A stretch of 64,000 nucleotides of DNA from Pseudovibrio ascidiaceicola (GTDB lineage Bacteria; Pseudomonadota; Alphaproteobacteria; Rhizobiales; Stappiaceae): positions 434,001-498,000 of the forward strand of contig NZ_FOSK01000001.1 of NCBI RefSeq assembly GCF_900114245.1, in the 5' to 3' direction. Below are positions 26,813 through 35,668 of this stretch, piece after piece; positions within the stretch are counted from its first letter, which is position 1, and each line of letters starts with the position of its first letter. The notes beneath the pieces were generated by a model, which was given only the letters and a program-made list of their open reading frames with translations, was not told where the DNA came from and searched no databases. The position numbers were made by a program, and so were the translations under genes.

Positions 26813-27890
26813 TAAAGCCTCCTGCAAGGCCAACATAGCCAGCAAGGTCTTCAGCCATCACAACTTTGATGCCATCGATAATGGTGATGAGATAACGCAG
26901 CTGCTCACGAACCTCTGGCTCTTTGCCAGTGTCCTGAAGTGGTTTTGGCAAGTTAGTGAGCACACGCTGTGCATTTGAGAACTCAAAGTTCAGCGAGCTT
27001 TCCACCCAGTCCTGTTCGTCTTCCAGCACCTTTGCATAGCCCCCCGCATTCAAAGCACCCTGCAAACCTGCAAGGCTGGCTGAAAGGTAGGTAACAGCAT
27101 TGCCGCTGCGGGCAAATGGAGCCTTCTTAGGGTTGGCCTTCTTCTCGGTCTTACCAAGCACAACAAGCAGATATTGGTCTTTGTCGACAATCAGACCCGT
27201 AGTGATGGCATTGAACACCATCTCCGCAGCTTCTTTGTGGGTGTGCACCACACCGACATCTTTGGTTGGCTCCAGAAGCACCTTGGAAAAGCCATCAGGA
27301 TCAGCCCATTCGGCTTCAAGCTCCAATCCGGCACCAACCAGATTGATGCTGATGCTCTCGGCATAATCGCAGAGGTAAACAGCGTCTTTGCCGGAACCAA
27401 GCGTCAAAGTGCCATCACTGGCGTAAGAGATGCGCTCAAGAGCAGTCAGCCCCTGCAAGGCAACGCTTTTGACAGAAAGGGAAGCTGGATCGCGAACAGT
27501 GGGATCCTGCTTGGCAACCACCTTGGTGATCTGGCGACGCACCACACCACGACTGTCCGGCAAAAAGGCAAGGCGCTGAGCAAGGTTGTCCTGCGCCATC
27601 GGCCCATAACGTAAAAAGTCAACGCCAGCGATTGCGGCAACGGATTTGCTGAAAGCCTCGTTAAAGGCAGTGGTGCTTTCAGTCGTGGAACTGGTGCACA
27701 AATCACCAGTTCGCTTCTCAAGATCGGTCAGCGCGCTGACAAGCTGTTTGGTCGCCGGGCGAATATACTGCTCTACGCTGGAGCGCGGGAACTGAGCATA
27801 GTCAGTGGTATCTGCCGCAAAGGAGGGCGCGGAGAAAGCCATAGTCGAAGCAACGGCCAGACTGAAAGTGACAGCACGCTTAAACGGCAT
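26793..27890 (-). CDS. imelysin-family protein (second copy, His-less motif)
   Basis: Exported protein of about 365 residues with a signal peptide (residues 1-26, ending SFAA) and the helical imelysin/M75-like fold. In the family GxHxxE motif the histidine is replaced: the local sequence is GLTALE near residues 147-152. The start ATG overlaps the stop of the upstream di-heme gene (TGATG), giving tight coupling. Imelysins are found in bacterial iron-uptake loci. This divergent copy may have a structural or altered metal-binding role. Confidence 0.85.
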   Translation of the reverse strand: MPFKRAVTFSLAVASTMAFSAPSFAADTTDYAQFPRSSVEQYIRPATKQLVSALTDLEKRTGDLCTSSTTESTTAFNEAFSKSVAAIAGVDFLRYGPMAQDNLAQRLAFLPDSRGVVRRQITKVVAKQDPTVRDPASLSVKSVALQGLTALERISYASDGTLTLGSGKDAVYLCDYAESISINLVGAGLELEAEWADPDGFSKVLLEPTKDVGVVHTHKEAAEMVFNAITTGLIVDKDQYLLVVLGKTEKKANPKKAPFARSGNAVTYLSASLAGLQGALNAGGYAKVLEDEQDWVESSLNFEFSNAQRVLTNLPKPLQDTGKEPEVREQLRYLITIIDGIKVVMAEDLAGYVGLAGGFNALDGD

Positions 27891-29434
27891 CAAAGAGACT
27901 CCAGGAACCGGATCAGATTAGCGCGATCCTTAGCAGGCATTTCAACTACACGGGCTTTGGCAGCTTCCGCTTCTCCACCGTGCCAAAGCACTGCTTCCAG
28001 CAAACCGCGTGCACGCCCATCGTGCAGGAAGAACCTGTGATTATTGACAGTTTCAGTCAATCCAATACCCCAAAGCGGAGGCGTTTTCCATTCATTTCCG
28101 CTGGCAGAACCTGTCGGGCGACCATCAGACAAGCCTTCGCCCATATCGTGCAACAGCAGGTCTGTATAAGGCCAGATCAGCTGGAACTGATGCTCAGGAT
28201 TTTCAGCTGTGCGGCTGGTGACATATTTAGGCGTATGGCAGCTTGCGCAACCTGTCTCGTAAAATACCTTTTTCCCAGCAAGCACTTGGGCATCATTCGC
28301 ATTGCGGCGCGCCGGCACGGCAAGGTTTTGAGAATAGAACACCACAAGGTCCAGAACCGGATCTGGAGCCTCTGAAACACCAAGATGCTCCTGCTCACCA
28401 TGCGCCTGTTCAAAGCACGCAGTCTGGGCTTCGGTGCAGTCGCCATAATTGCGCAGGTCATATGGTGTCGAAATGCCGATATCGCCTGCAAATGCGCCGG
28501 CAGATTGAGATTGCACGGTCGCGTTCAGAGCTTTCCAGCCAAAGCGGCCAACCTGCTTAGTGTCAGGGTCAGCAGGGTTTATCCAGCTCACACGGCCAGA
28601 GATGCCATCACTGTCAGCGTCATCCGGGTCTGCCTGCGAGGTGATGTCAGTTGCTGCAATTGCTTCCAGCAGGCCAAGGCCAATCATTGGCGGCGCAACA
28701 CGAGCAGAAATCAGCGCATGCTCAGACATCGGTCCGTAAGCTAGATTTTCAATCGTGTAGGAAGGTTTGCGTAAAGAGGCGGTCTCACCTTCAGAAAGAT
28801 CAATCTTGATCTCTTCATAAGTGATCTTCATCTCGCCTTCGCCAGGTACACCCGGCACGCCAAAGTTCTGCAACTGGCCGCCATAGGTCGGCTCGGGAAG
28901 AAGAGGAACTTCACCGCTCTCAATCAGAGCCCGCTCTTCCGGTGTGGAAGGGGCAACTGAGAGGCGCATGAAGATGGAGACTGGGCGTTCGTCATCAACC
29001 GGCGGGCGACCACGCCCAGCTTTCGGGTGACAGCTTTCGCAGGCGCGGGCATTAAACAACGGACCAAGACCGTCGGAGGCGCGCGTAGAACTCGGGGTCG
29101 ACACCCAGAACTTTTGGAACAGGCTCTCACCCAGACGGAAGTCCTGATGCTGCTCGAAAGGGAGGTTGGCACTTGGGTAGGTAAAGACAGCGCGGTTGAG
29201 AGGCTTCCGGGTCGTTGTTTTCCCCGCTTGCATCAACTCAAAATTTTCAGCTTTGGAAAAATCAGTCGGCGCCTTCAAAACCCGGCTGACTTTCGCTTTA
29301 TCCCCGTCACTGAGGTCGGTTCGCTGGTTCACATCAACAGCAGAAGCGGCGGGAATGAGGAAGCTGGTAAAGGCGGCGGTAGTGGCTATCACTCCTGCAC
29401 GACGGCGAAGTGTGGCTGGAACCATTCCTGGCAT
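27890..29434 (-). CDS. di-heme oxidoreductase-like c-type cytochrome (DUF1111)
   Basis: Periplasmic protein of 514 residues with an N-terminal signal peptide (ending PAASA near residue 32) and two haem-attachment motifs, CESCH at 132-136 and CASCH near residue 395. This matches the DUF1111 di-heme family, related in outline to MauG/CcpA peroxidases but with its own layout. It sits between two imelysin genes, an arrangement seen in predicted iron-acquisition clusters. It could redox-cycle iron during uptake (inference). The start is the first ATG; a second ATG three codons on is possible. Confidence 0.88.
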   Translation of the reverse strand: MPGMVPATLRRRAGVIATTAAFTSFLIPAASAVDVNQRTDLSDGDKAKVSRVLKAPTDFSKAENFELMQAGKTTTRKPLNRAVFTYPSANLPFEQHQDFRLGESLFQKFWVSTPSSTRASDGLGPLFNARACESCHPKAGRGRPPVDDERPVSIFMRLSVAPSTPEERALIESGEVPLLPEPTYGGQLQNFGVPGVPGEGEMKITYEEIKIDLSEGETASLRKPSYTIENLAYGPMSEHALISARVAPPMIGLGLLEAIAATDITSQADPDDADSDGISGRVSWINPADPDTKQVGRFGWKALNATVQSQSAGAFAGDIGISTPYDLRNYGDCTEAQTACFEQAHGEQEHLGVSEAPDPVLDLVVFYSQNLAVPARRNANDAQVLAGKKVFYETGCASCHTPKYVTSRTAENPEHQFQLIWPYTDLLLHDMGEGLSDGRPTGSASGNEWKTPPLWGIGLTETVNNHRFFLHDGRARGLLEAVLWHGGEAEAAKARVVEMPAKDRANLIRFLESL

Positions 29435-29526
29435 AACGGGTGCCTGTATTTACATAGGCCTTCGCAAAAACGCTAAAACACGCAAATGAACGCACATAAC
29501 AACGCAAACAAAAGGCGAGGGGGATA

Positions 29527-29556
29527 AGTCCCGCATGAGGCGTCTCATGCGGGACT
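29527..29556 (-). other. strong hairpin after the first imelysin gene
   Basis: A perfect 13-bp inverted repeat, AGTCCCGCATGAG (29527-29539) and CTCATGCGGGACT (29544-29556), closes a 4-base loop. It lies 7 bases after the first imelysin stop and 92 bases before the di-heme start on the transcribed strand. It is followed by TATCC rather than T-rich sequence, so partial termination or 3'-end protection is likely. Confidence 0.75.
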
Positions 29557-29563
29557 GGATATC

Positions 29564-30832
29564 TTATTCGAATACTGCAGAAGGGTTATCGAGGCTGTCG
29601 GAGCCTTCGAATGCAATATTTTCCAGCTTCAACACCTGAACAGCACGCTGAATGGAAGATGTCTGGTCAACCAGGCTATCGATAGCAGCCTGTACCACTG
29701 CATTACCCTCTGTGTTTCCTTCGCCAATCATCTGGTCGTAGGATTCAGTGGTTTCAGCGCGGGTTTTCATGGCTGTGAAAGTGCCGAGGGAAGCGTTCAG
29801 CTTGCCTTCCAACTCAGTTGAAACAGCGGAATCTGCCTTTGCGAGCAGGTCTTTAAGAGAAGCGCCTTCAACAACAGAACCATCAACGCGGGTGTATTTA
29901 CCCTGGAATACGTTGTTGATGCCAACCACGTCGTTGTAGTGGGACATGTGGGTGTTGTCAGAGAAGCAGTCATGCTCTTCTTCAGGATCGTTCAGCATCA
30001 GGCCGAGCTTCATGCGCTCACCAGCCAGCTCACCGTAAGACAGGGAACCCATGCCGGTCAGGATGGTTGCAATGCCTGCAGCTTCGCCTTTGTCAGCCAG
30101 CTCTTTACGTGCTGCGCCGTCGGCTTTCCATGCTGCGACCATCTCTTCCAGATCGGTGATAAGTAGCTTTGTTGCAGCCTGAAGGTACTCTGCACGGCGC
30201 TCACAATTGCCACCGGTGCAATTTGCAGCGTCGAAGTCAGAAGCAGGACGGTTGCCAGCACCTTTCCCCGTTCCGTTCAAATCTTGTCCCCACAGCAGGA
30301 ATTCAATTGCGTGGTAACCGGTCGCAACGTTTGCTTCCACTTCACCAGCTTCCTGAAGCTGTTCAGCAAGCAGCGCAGGTGTAATTTCGGTTGCGTCGAT
30401 TTCTTCGCCAGCAACGGTCAATTTAGTGTTTGCAATGATGTTCGCTGCGTAAAATGGGTTCTCTTCGGACTCATTGCCGTAAGCACCATCAACGTAGTCG
30501 ATCAGACCTTCGTCAAGCGGCCAAGCGTTGACCTTGCCTTCCCAGTCATCAACGATCGCGTTACCAAAGCGGTAAACTTCTGTCTGCTGGTATGGGTTAC
30601 GAGCTGCAATCCATGCGCGGCGTGCGGCCTTCAGGTTGTCTTCAGTTGGCTCTGCGACAAGCGTGTCCACTGCACCCTGAAGGGTCTTCGCAGTTGTCAG
30701 AGAGTCTTCGAACGCTGCCTGGGCAATATCGCCGTAGGTTGCAAGAACGTCAGAAGGAGTTGCAGCGACAGCAACAGTAGAAAGGCTGCCGAGTGCTACA
30801 GTGCCGAGCAAAGCGCCACGGATAAAGCTCAT
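29564..30832 (-). CDS. imelysin-family iron-regulated protein (IrpA-like)
   Basis: Exported protein of about 422 residues. The chosen start gives MSFIRGALLG with signal peptide cleavage near AVAA (residue 24) and has GGGG 8 bases upstream; a longer in-frame start at 30910 is implausible. The imelysin GxHxxE motif is present as GYHAIEFLLWGQD (His174, Glu177). IrpA-like proteins are periplasmic and linked to iron acquisition. It is the first gene of the operon irpA - di-heme - imelysin - DUF1513, with an Irr-type box about 170 bases upstream. Confidence 0.9.
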   Translation of the reverse strand: MSFIRGALLGTVALGSLSTVAVAATPSDVLATYGDIAQAAFEDSLTTAKTLQGAVDTLVAEPTEDNLKAARRAWIAARNPYQQTEVYRFGNAIVDDWEGKVNAWPLDEGLIDYVDGAYGNESEENPFYAANIIANTKLTVAGEEIDATEITPALLAEQLQEAGEVEANVATGYHAIEFLLWGQDLNGTGKGAGNRPASDFDAANCTGGNCERRAEYLQAATKLLITDLEEMVAAWKADGAARKELADKGEAAGIATILTGMGSLSYGELAGERMKLGLMLNDPEEEHDCFSDNTHMSHYNDVVGINNVFQGKYTRVDGSVVEGASLKDLLAKADSAVSTELEGKLNASLGTFTAMKTRAETTESYDQMIGEGNTEGNAVVQAAIDSLVDQTSSIQRAVQVLKLENIAFEGSDSLDNPSAVFE

Positions 30833-31000
30833 TGTAATCCCCTTAAATGTGCAGTGAATTCGCCTCGCGCTGCGAGTGGAAAATCCAGGCTGCACGAATT
30901 CAGTTTGCAAATGTTGTCACGCCCTAAAGCATGAGAAAACTGCGGCTATTTCATATTCCTGACTATTGTTGTCAAGTTTAAAAACGAACACTTTCAGTAG

Positions 31001-31017
31001 TTTAGAGTTTTTCTAAA
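31001..31017. promoter_or_regulatory. ICE-like Irr box upstream of the iron operon
   Basis: TTTAGAGTTTTTCTAAA differs at one position from the alphaproteobacterial iron control element TTTAGAAnnnTTCTAAA recognised by Irr. It lies 169 bases upstream of the IrpA-like start, in the promoter region of the minus-strand operon. A TTGACA lies about 30 bases further downstream on the minus strand. Confidence 0.7.
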
Positions 31018-31266
31018 TATGAGTTTCAGTTGCAACTTATTGTCATTAAAAGCTTTTCCGTACTTTTGCAGTTGCAAATCATTCGCATAAATAAATGGGA
31101 TAATATCGGGAAAATGCACGAATCCCCTGCTCAGCTGTTACCGTTTGTTTGGCATATCTTGACTTCACAGCACCTATGCGCTCTTACGGAACCTTCTTCA
31201 GGTACATTGCAAGAAATTGGCATCAATCCGCCAGTCTGTCTGCGCCAACAAAGATAAGAACAGGGT

Positions 31267-33117
31267 ATGGCAGCTCGATTAAACACGCTTGCTCAACTGA
31301 TAATTCGTGGCTGGAAAGCAAACGCGTTTCGTTTGCTGCTGGTTCACTACGCCTTTGTTTTTCTCGGTGCAGTTGCAATCACACCTATTGTCGCCGGTAT
31401 TGGCAACTTCGTTATTGGCCTTTCCGGCAATGCGGTGCTGGCCGATTATGAGATCGCGTCCTTCTTCCTGTCGCCAATCGGGTTACTGGGCGCCTTCTTC
31501 TTTGTCGTCGTCTTCATCGCTATGGCACTGCTTGAGCAGGTTGCTCTGCTCGCGGTGCTGGACAGGCAAGAGAATGCCTTCCCTGCCGCACGGAATGCCC
31601 TGTTCTCAACGCTCAGCATGTTTCCCCGCCTTAGTATGTTTACATGGCGGTTGACACAGCGGTTAGTGATGGCAATGATCCCGGGTCTTGTCATTATCGC
31701 ACTGAGTATACTGATCTTTTTGCAAGAGCATGACTTCAGTTACTACCTCCAGTTTCAACCCGTTGAGTTCTGGATGGCTGCCTTCTTCATTGGAATTGGG
31801 GTGGCGCTGGTAATCGTTATGCCCCTCTATGCAATCCTCGTCTGGGGCCTGTCTTTGCCGCTTGTGGTGCTGAGAGATCATCCTGTTGGCTCCGCCTTTT
31901 CGCGAGCCCGGTTCCTCTCTCGTGGCCTCCGTCCTGTCTTTGCAGGTGCAGTCTCGCTTTGGTTGCTTCTGGATATCCTTATCCATGCTTTCTTCCTGAT
32001 CTCGCTGGAGTTGATCGGCTCCTACGCCATTTCTTTTGGCGAGAGTTCCCCAGAGACATTGGCGGCGATCCTCGGCAGCCTCGTTGTGCTTCTGTTGGTG
32101 GGCAATACGCTGATCAGCGGCGTGATGTCTGGCACTATGGCGTTGCTTTTCAAGGCAGCTTTGTTCATGGCCGATGGCAAAGGACACACCTTTTCCGAGG
32201 TGCCACATACACCAAAGCTGGAAAGCAAATGGACCAATCCTCTGACGCCTCTGAGGCTCGCTGCCCTGATAGGGGTGGTAGGCACCATCGTGGTGCTGAC
32301 AGGGACATACTGGGTCTCAGCCGATTTGCCTCAGAAAGATGTCCTGATCATCGCCCACCGTGGTGCCTCCTCACACGCGCCGGAAAACACCATCGCAGCG
32401 CTGGAGCGCGCGATTGAGGACAAAGCCGACTGGATTGAGGTTGATGTTCAGGAAGCTGCAGACGGCTCCGTGGTCATCGCCCACGACAGCGACTTCATGC
32501 GGCTGATCAGCAAGCCAGCCAACGTTTGGGACCTGACACTGGAGGAAATCCAGTCTCTCGATGTGGGCGGTTGGTTTGGGATGGAGTTCCAGGGTGAGCG
32601 CGTCCCAACGCTTCGTGAGGCGCTTGAGATTGTGAAGGGAAAAGCAGTTCTCCTCATCGAGCTTAAATATTATCCCCGCAGCCGGAATGAGCACCTCGAA
32701 AACGAGGTCGCCCGCATCATCACGCAGGCTGAAATGGAAAACGACATAGCAATCATGTCGTTAGAGCGATCAGCCCTCACAAGAATGCGAAAGTTAGAGC
32801 CAAATTGGAACATCGGCCTTCTTACCGCCACATCTATCGGTAATTTCTCCGAACTCAAAGGAAACTTCGTAGCAGTCTCCTCCGCCTCCGCCTCTTTGAA
32901 CTTCATAAGAAGAACACAAGAGACCGGTAAGCAGGTTTTCGTCTGGACGGTTAACAATCCGTCTACCATGTTGCGCTACATCTCCATGGGCGTAGATGGA
33001 ATTATCACGGATGATCCTGCACTGGCGCGTAACACCCTGGAAGAATATAAAGAAATGAACCAGTTCGAGCGGTTATTACTTCATACTTCTGTCCTGTATA
33101 ATCTGAGCTTGAACTGA
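31267..33117 (+). CDS. membrane glycerophosphodiester phosphodiesterase
   Basis: Protein of 616 residues. The N-terminal 350 residues are a multi-pass membrane domain of the type fused to GDPD enzymes, with helices such as LLLVHYAFVFLGAVAITPIVAG near 24-45. The C-terminal catalytic domain begins LIIAHRGASSHAPENTIAAL near 358-377 and continues with WIEVDVQEAADGSVVIAHD, giving the GDPD His/Glu/Asp set; VDGIITDDP is near the end. It hydrolyses glycerophosphodiesters to glycerol 3-phosphate and an alcohol. The nearby UgpBAEC-like transporter fits this substrate family, although the two are convergent transcripts. Confidence 0.9.
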   Translation: MAARLNTLAQLIIRGWKANAFRLLLVHYAFVFLGAVAITPIVAGIGNFVIGLSGNAVLADYEIASFFLSPIGLLGAFFFVVVFIAMALLEQVALLAVLDRQENAFPAARNALFSTLSMFPRLSMFTWRLTQRLVMAMIPGLVIIALSILIFLQEHDFSYYLQFQPVEFWMAAFFIGIGVALVIVMPLYAILVWGLSLPLVVLRDHPVGSAFSRARFLSRGLRPVFAGAVSLWLLLDILIHAFFLISLELIGSYAISFGESSPETLAAILGSLVVLLLVGNTLISGVMSGTMALLFKAALFMADGKGHTFSEVPHTPKLESKWTNPLTPLRLAALIGVVGTIVVLTGTYWVSADLPQKDVLIIAHRGASSHAPENTIAALERAIEDKADWIEVDVQEAADGSVVIAHDSDFMRLISKPANVWDLTLEEIQSLDVGGWFGMEFQGERVPTLREALEIVKGKAVLLIELKYYPRSRNEHLENEVARIITQAEMENDIAIMSLERSALTRMRKLEPNWNIGLLTATSIGNFSELKGNFVAVSSASASLNFIRRTQETGKQVFVWTVNNPSTMLRYISMGVDGIITDDPALARNTLEEYKEMNQFERLLLHTSVLYNLSLN

Positions 33118-33142
33118 CACTTAGACCGTAAGAATCTAGTAT

Positions 33143-33541
33143 ATGCCGTATCTTCTAGTAGTGTTTATGGGCGCGTTGCTGACTGCCCTCTCGATGACCA
33201 ATTCTGCGACTTCCAAGCCGCCAGTATTGCTGCTGGGAGACCGCGACACTGTCAATGCGATCGTTGCCGAGGTTAATCTCCCCGACGACCGCCGCGGCCT
33301 CGTGCATGTCATTTTGGAAGATGCTCGCGTCAAAGCAGAGCGCCTAGATAGCCCAATTCTGCCGATTTCTGCCAGTGCTGAACCTCTCGTAGAGCTTCCT
33401 GCTGACAAGTTTACACTTGAGCAACTGGATGTCGAAACGCGCAGTGAGCTCGTTGAAGTTCTCGATGAAGATCAAATGTCCGAGTTACATCGCGCAATAG
33501 AAGTGGTTTTGGCGAGTACTGAAACCGTTAGCGTAGATTAA
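33143..33541 (+). CDS. small exported hypothetical protein
   Basis: A 132-residue reading frame 25 bases after the phosphodiesterase gene. The N-terminus MPYLLVVFMGALLTALSM is hydrophobic, like a signal peptide or anchor. The rest is acidic with LLGDRDTVNAIVAEVNLPDD and ends in a Glu-rich helix. I recognise no family. No clear ribosome site precedes the ATG, so it may be read through from the upstream gene. The antisense frame is shorter and less protein-like. Confidence 0.5.
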   Translation: MPYLLVVFMGALLTALSMTNSATSKPPVLLLGDRDTVNAIVAEVNLPDDRRGLVHVILEDARVKAERLDSPILPISASAEPLVELPADKFTLEQLDVETRSELVEVLDEDQMSELHRAIEVVLASTETVSVD

Positions 33542-33580
33542 TCTGAAATACTACGCTATCTACCTGAAGTAACAGGTCTA

Positions 33581-33775
33581 TTACCCATCGTCTTCGTTAT
33601 CGTCGGGAATAGCAAGATCCACCGCTCCTCCTACGACACTTGTTCCAACCTTTGCAGTTGTTGTTACTGCAGTGGTAGCAACAGAGACCGCAGCCCCCCC
33701 GACTGAAACCACGGCACACCCCGAAATTCCGAGTAATACTGCAAAGATACTGGCTGTTATCGCGGTAAGTTTCAT
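33581..33775 (-). CDS. small Gly/Val/Ala-rich lipoprotein
   Basis: A 64-residue precursor with a signal sequence and lipobox (GISGC, Cys20). The mature 45 residues are rich in Val, Gly, Ala and Thr and end in an acidic IPDDNEDDG tail. GAGGGGA precedes the ATG at good spacing, which supports it as a real gene. It resembles short, widespread proteobacterial lipoproteins of unknown function. It lies between the phosphodiesterase and the ugp-like operon. Confidence 0.7.
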   Translation of the reverse strand: MKLTAITASIFAVLLGISGCAVVSVGGAAVSVATTAVTTTAKVGTSVVGGAVDLAIPDDNEDDG

Positions 33776-33858
33776 TCATTCCCCTCAAAAGACTGTCGTG
33801 AACCTCTTCGATGATCACCTATTTCATTTAAATTTGAGGGGTAAGAATTACGATTTCC

Positions 33859-34716
33859 CTACTTAATCCCTGCGCGCATGAAGCTCTGCACAAATTGTCT
33901 CTGAAACAGTAGGAAAGCGATCAGCAATGGACCTGATGTCATAAGTGTTGCTGCGTTGATAACGCTCCATTCCACACCACCATCAACCGCAGCAAAGATA
34001 GAGAGCCCAACCGTAACAGGGCGCGTCTCTACCGAGTTGGTGATGATCAAAGGCCAGAGGAAATTGTTCCAGTGGTGGCTGACCGAAACAAGCCCGTAAG
34101 CGAGGTAGGTCGGAATTGCCAGCGGCACGTAAACCTTCCAGAGCACGAGTAGCGGACCAGCACCTTCTACCCGCGCAGCCTCGTCCAGCTCACGTGGAAT
34201 GGTCTTAAATGTCTGGCGTAGCAAGAAGATCCCAAATCCAGACGCCATATAGGGGAGGCCAATCGCTACGATTGTGTCTATCAAGCCAAGATTTCGGATC
34301 ATCTTGTAGTTCTCGACAATCAGAATATCCGGCATCACAAGCAGCTGTAAAAGTACCAGAGTGAACAGGATGCTCGAGCCGGGGAACTCAAAGCGTGCAA
34401 AGGCATAAGCCGCCAGTGTGCCCAAGACGAACTGTGCAATCAGAATGATCGTCACCAGCATGGTCGTGTTCAGGAAGTATTGAGCAAACGGAGCTGCTGA
34501 CCATGCTTTAGTGAAGTTCTCCAGTGTAAGCGGGGCAAGCAGTTCAAAGTTTGCCTCGTAAGCTGCAGGATGAAACGCCGTCCAGATCGCGTAAAGCAAC
34601 GGCAATGCCCAGAGAATAGCGAGTGTCCATGCCCCGAAGGTGTTGAGAGCACGATCAAAATCGAACTGACGTGGACGGGCTGTTTCAACAGTGTTGGAAA
34701 GAGATAAGTCGCTCAT
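33859..34716 (-). CDS. ugpE: sugar/glycerol-3-phosphate-type ABC transporter permease (UgpE-like)
   Basis: MalG/UgpE-type permease of 285 residues with about six membrane helices. The coupling motif DEAARVEGAGPLLVLWKVYVPL near 177-198 is typical. It overlaps the other permease gene by four bases. In E. coli this family member imports sn-glycerol 3-phosphate; the assignment here rests on the resemblance of the binding protein to UgpB and remains moderately certain. Confidence 0.8.
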   Translation of the reverse strand: MSDLSLSNTVETARPRQFDFDRALNTFGAWTLAILWALPLLYAIWTAFHPAAYEANFELLAPLTLENFTKAWSAAPFAQYFLNTTMLVTIILIAQFVLGTLAAYAFARFEFPGSSILFTLVLLQLLVMPDILIVENYKMIRNLGLIDTIVAIGLPYMASGFGIFLLRQTFKTIPRELDEAARVEGAGPLLVLWKVYVPLAIPTYLAYGLVSVSHHWNNFLWPLIITNSVETRPVTVGLSIFAAVDGGVEWSVINAATLMTSGPLLIAFLLFQRQFVQSFMRAGIK

Positions 34717-35591
34717 CTGTAATGCACCCGACGATCCATGAAGAAGAATTGGCCGATCGCGATGATAGAGAGAATAGCCAGCATCACGACAGTCAGCGTG
34801 GCAGCGTAAGAGGTTTGCCAGTACTTGAAGGCAACCTCGTAAATATAAAAGAGCAGCAAAGATGAAGCGTTATCTGGCCCTCCACCTGTCATGGTGAAGA
34901 TGTGATCCACCAGGCGGAAAGAATTGATAACAGCGTTGATAGATACGAACAAAGTTGTTGGCATGAGCAGCGGCCAGGTGATTTTCCAGAAGAAGGTCCA
35001 GCGGCTCGCCCCTTCAATATCGGCGGCTTCTTTGTAAGAGGGAGGGATAGCTTGTAAGGCAGCCAAGTAGAAGATCATGAAGAACCCGGCTTCTTTCCAG
35101 ATAGTCACAACCATCATGCAGATCAGTACAGTTTCCTGCTGGCCAAGCCATGAGTTCTCGGGGAGGCCAAAAACACCCATGCGTATCTGGTCGATCAAAC
35201 CAAAGCCCGGCGTATAAAAGAACAGCCAGATATTTGCGACCGCGATCAAAGGCAACACAGTAGGCGCAAAGAACGACATGCGCACAAGGCTGCGCCCTTT
35301 CAGCTTGTCATTCACCCAGATTGCCATCAGCAGAGAGATGCCGATGGAAGCTGGAATGGTTGCCATCGCATACCAAAGGTTATTGACCAGCACTTTCCAG
35401 AAGGTTGGGTCCGCCATTAGCTCTTCGTAGTTCCGCAGCCCAACGAACTTGGCAGGTCTGCGCCCACGAGGCGTGGAGAAGAAACTACTGATGATGGTGG
35501 TGATGGCCGGGAAGTGGGTGAACGCGAACAACATCACCATTGCTGGTGTCAGCAACAGCCACGCATAAATCCACTGCATACGTTTGGTCAT
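34713..35591 (-). CDS. ugpA: sugar/glycerol-3-phosphate-type ABC transporter permease (UgpA-like)
   Basis: MalF/UgpA-type permease of 292 residues. The first helix is WIYAWLLLTPAMVMLFAFTHFP, and the coupling loop YKEAADIEGASRWTFFWKITWPLLMP is near 191-216. It begins 77 bases after the binding protein gene, a gap that contains a stable hairpin, and overlaps the UgpE-like gene by four bases. Confidence 0.8.
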   Translation of the reverse strand: MTKRMQWIYAWLLLTPAMVMLFAFTHFPAITTIISSFFSTPRGRRPAKFVGLRNYEELMADPTFWKVLVNNLWYAMATIPASIGISLLMAIWVNDKLKGRSLVRMSFFAPTVLPLIAVANIWLFFYTPGFGLIDQIRMGVFGLPENSWLGQQETVLICMMVVTIWKEAGFFMIFYLAALQAIPPSYKEAADIEGASRWTFFWKITWPLLMPTTLFVSINAVINSFRLVDHIFTMTGGGPDNASSLLLFYIYEVAFKYWQTSYAATLTVVMLAILSIIAIGQFFFMDRRVHYR

Positions 35592-35616
35592 CTGGTAACC
35601 TCTTGGAAAATGCTGG

Positions 35617-35645
35617 AGCGAAGCGCAGCAGAACTGCGCCTCGCT
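35617..35645 (-). other. stable hairpin between binding protein and permease genes
   Basis: AGCGAAGCGCAG (35617-35628) and CTGCGCCTCGCT (35634-35645) form a 12-bp stem on the transcribed strand with one mismatch-like G-T pair and a 5-base loop. It sits 24 bases after the binding protein stop. There is no T-run, which fits an mRNA-stabilising or partly attenuating role. Confidence 0.7.
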
Positions 35646-35668
35646 GAATCACGTGAAATCAGAGTGAC

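Noticed and set aside
31001-31017. The Fur-family protein at 60236 as regulator of the iron operon
   Set aside because: Its sequence is of the Fur/Mur type rather than Irr, while the upstream motif is of the Irr type. Irr would have to be encoded elsewhere.
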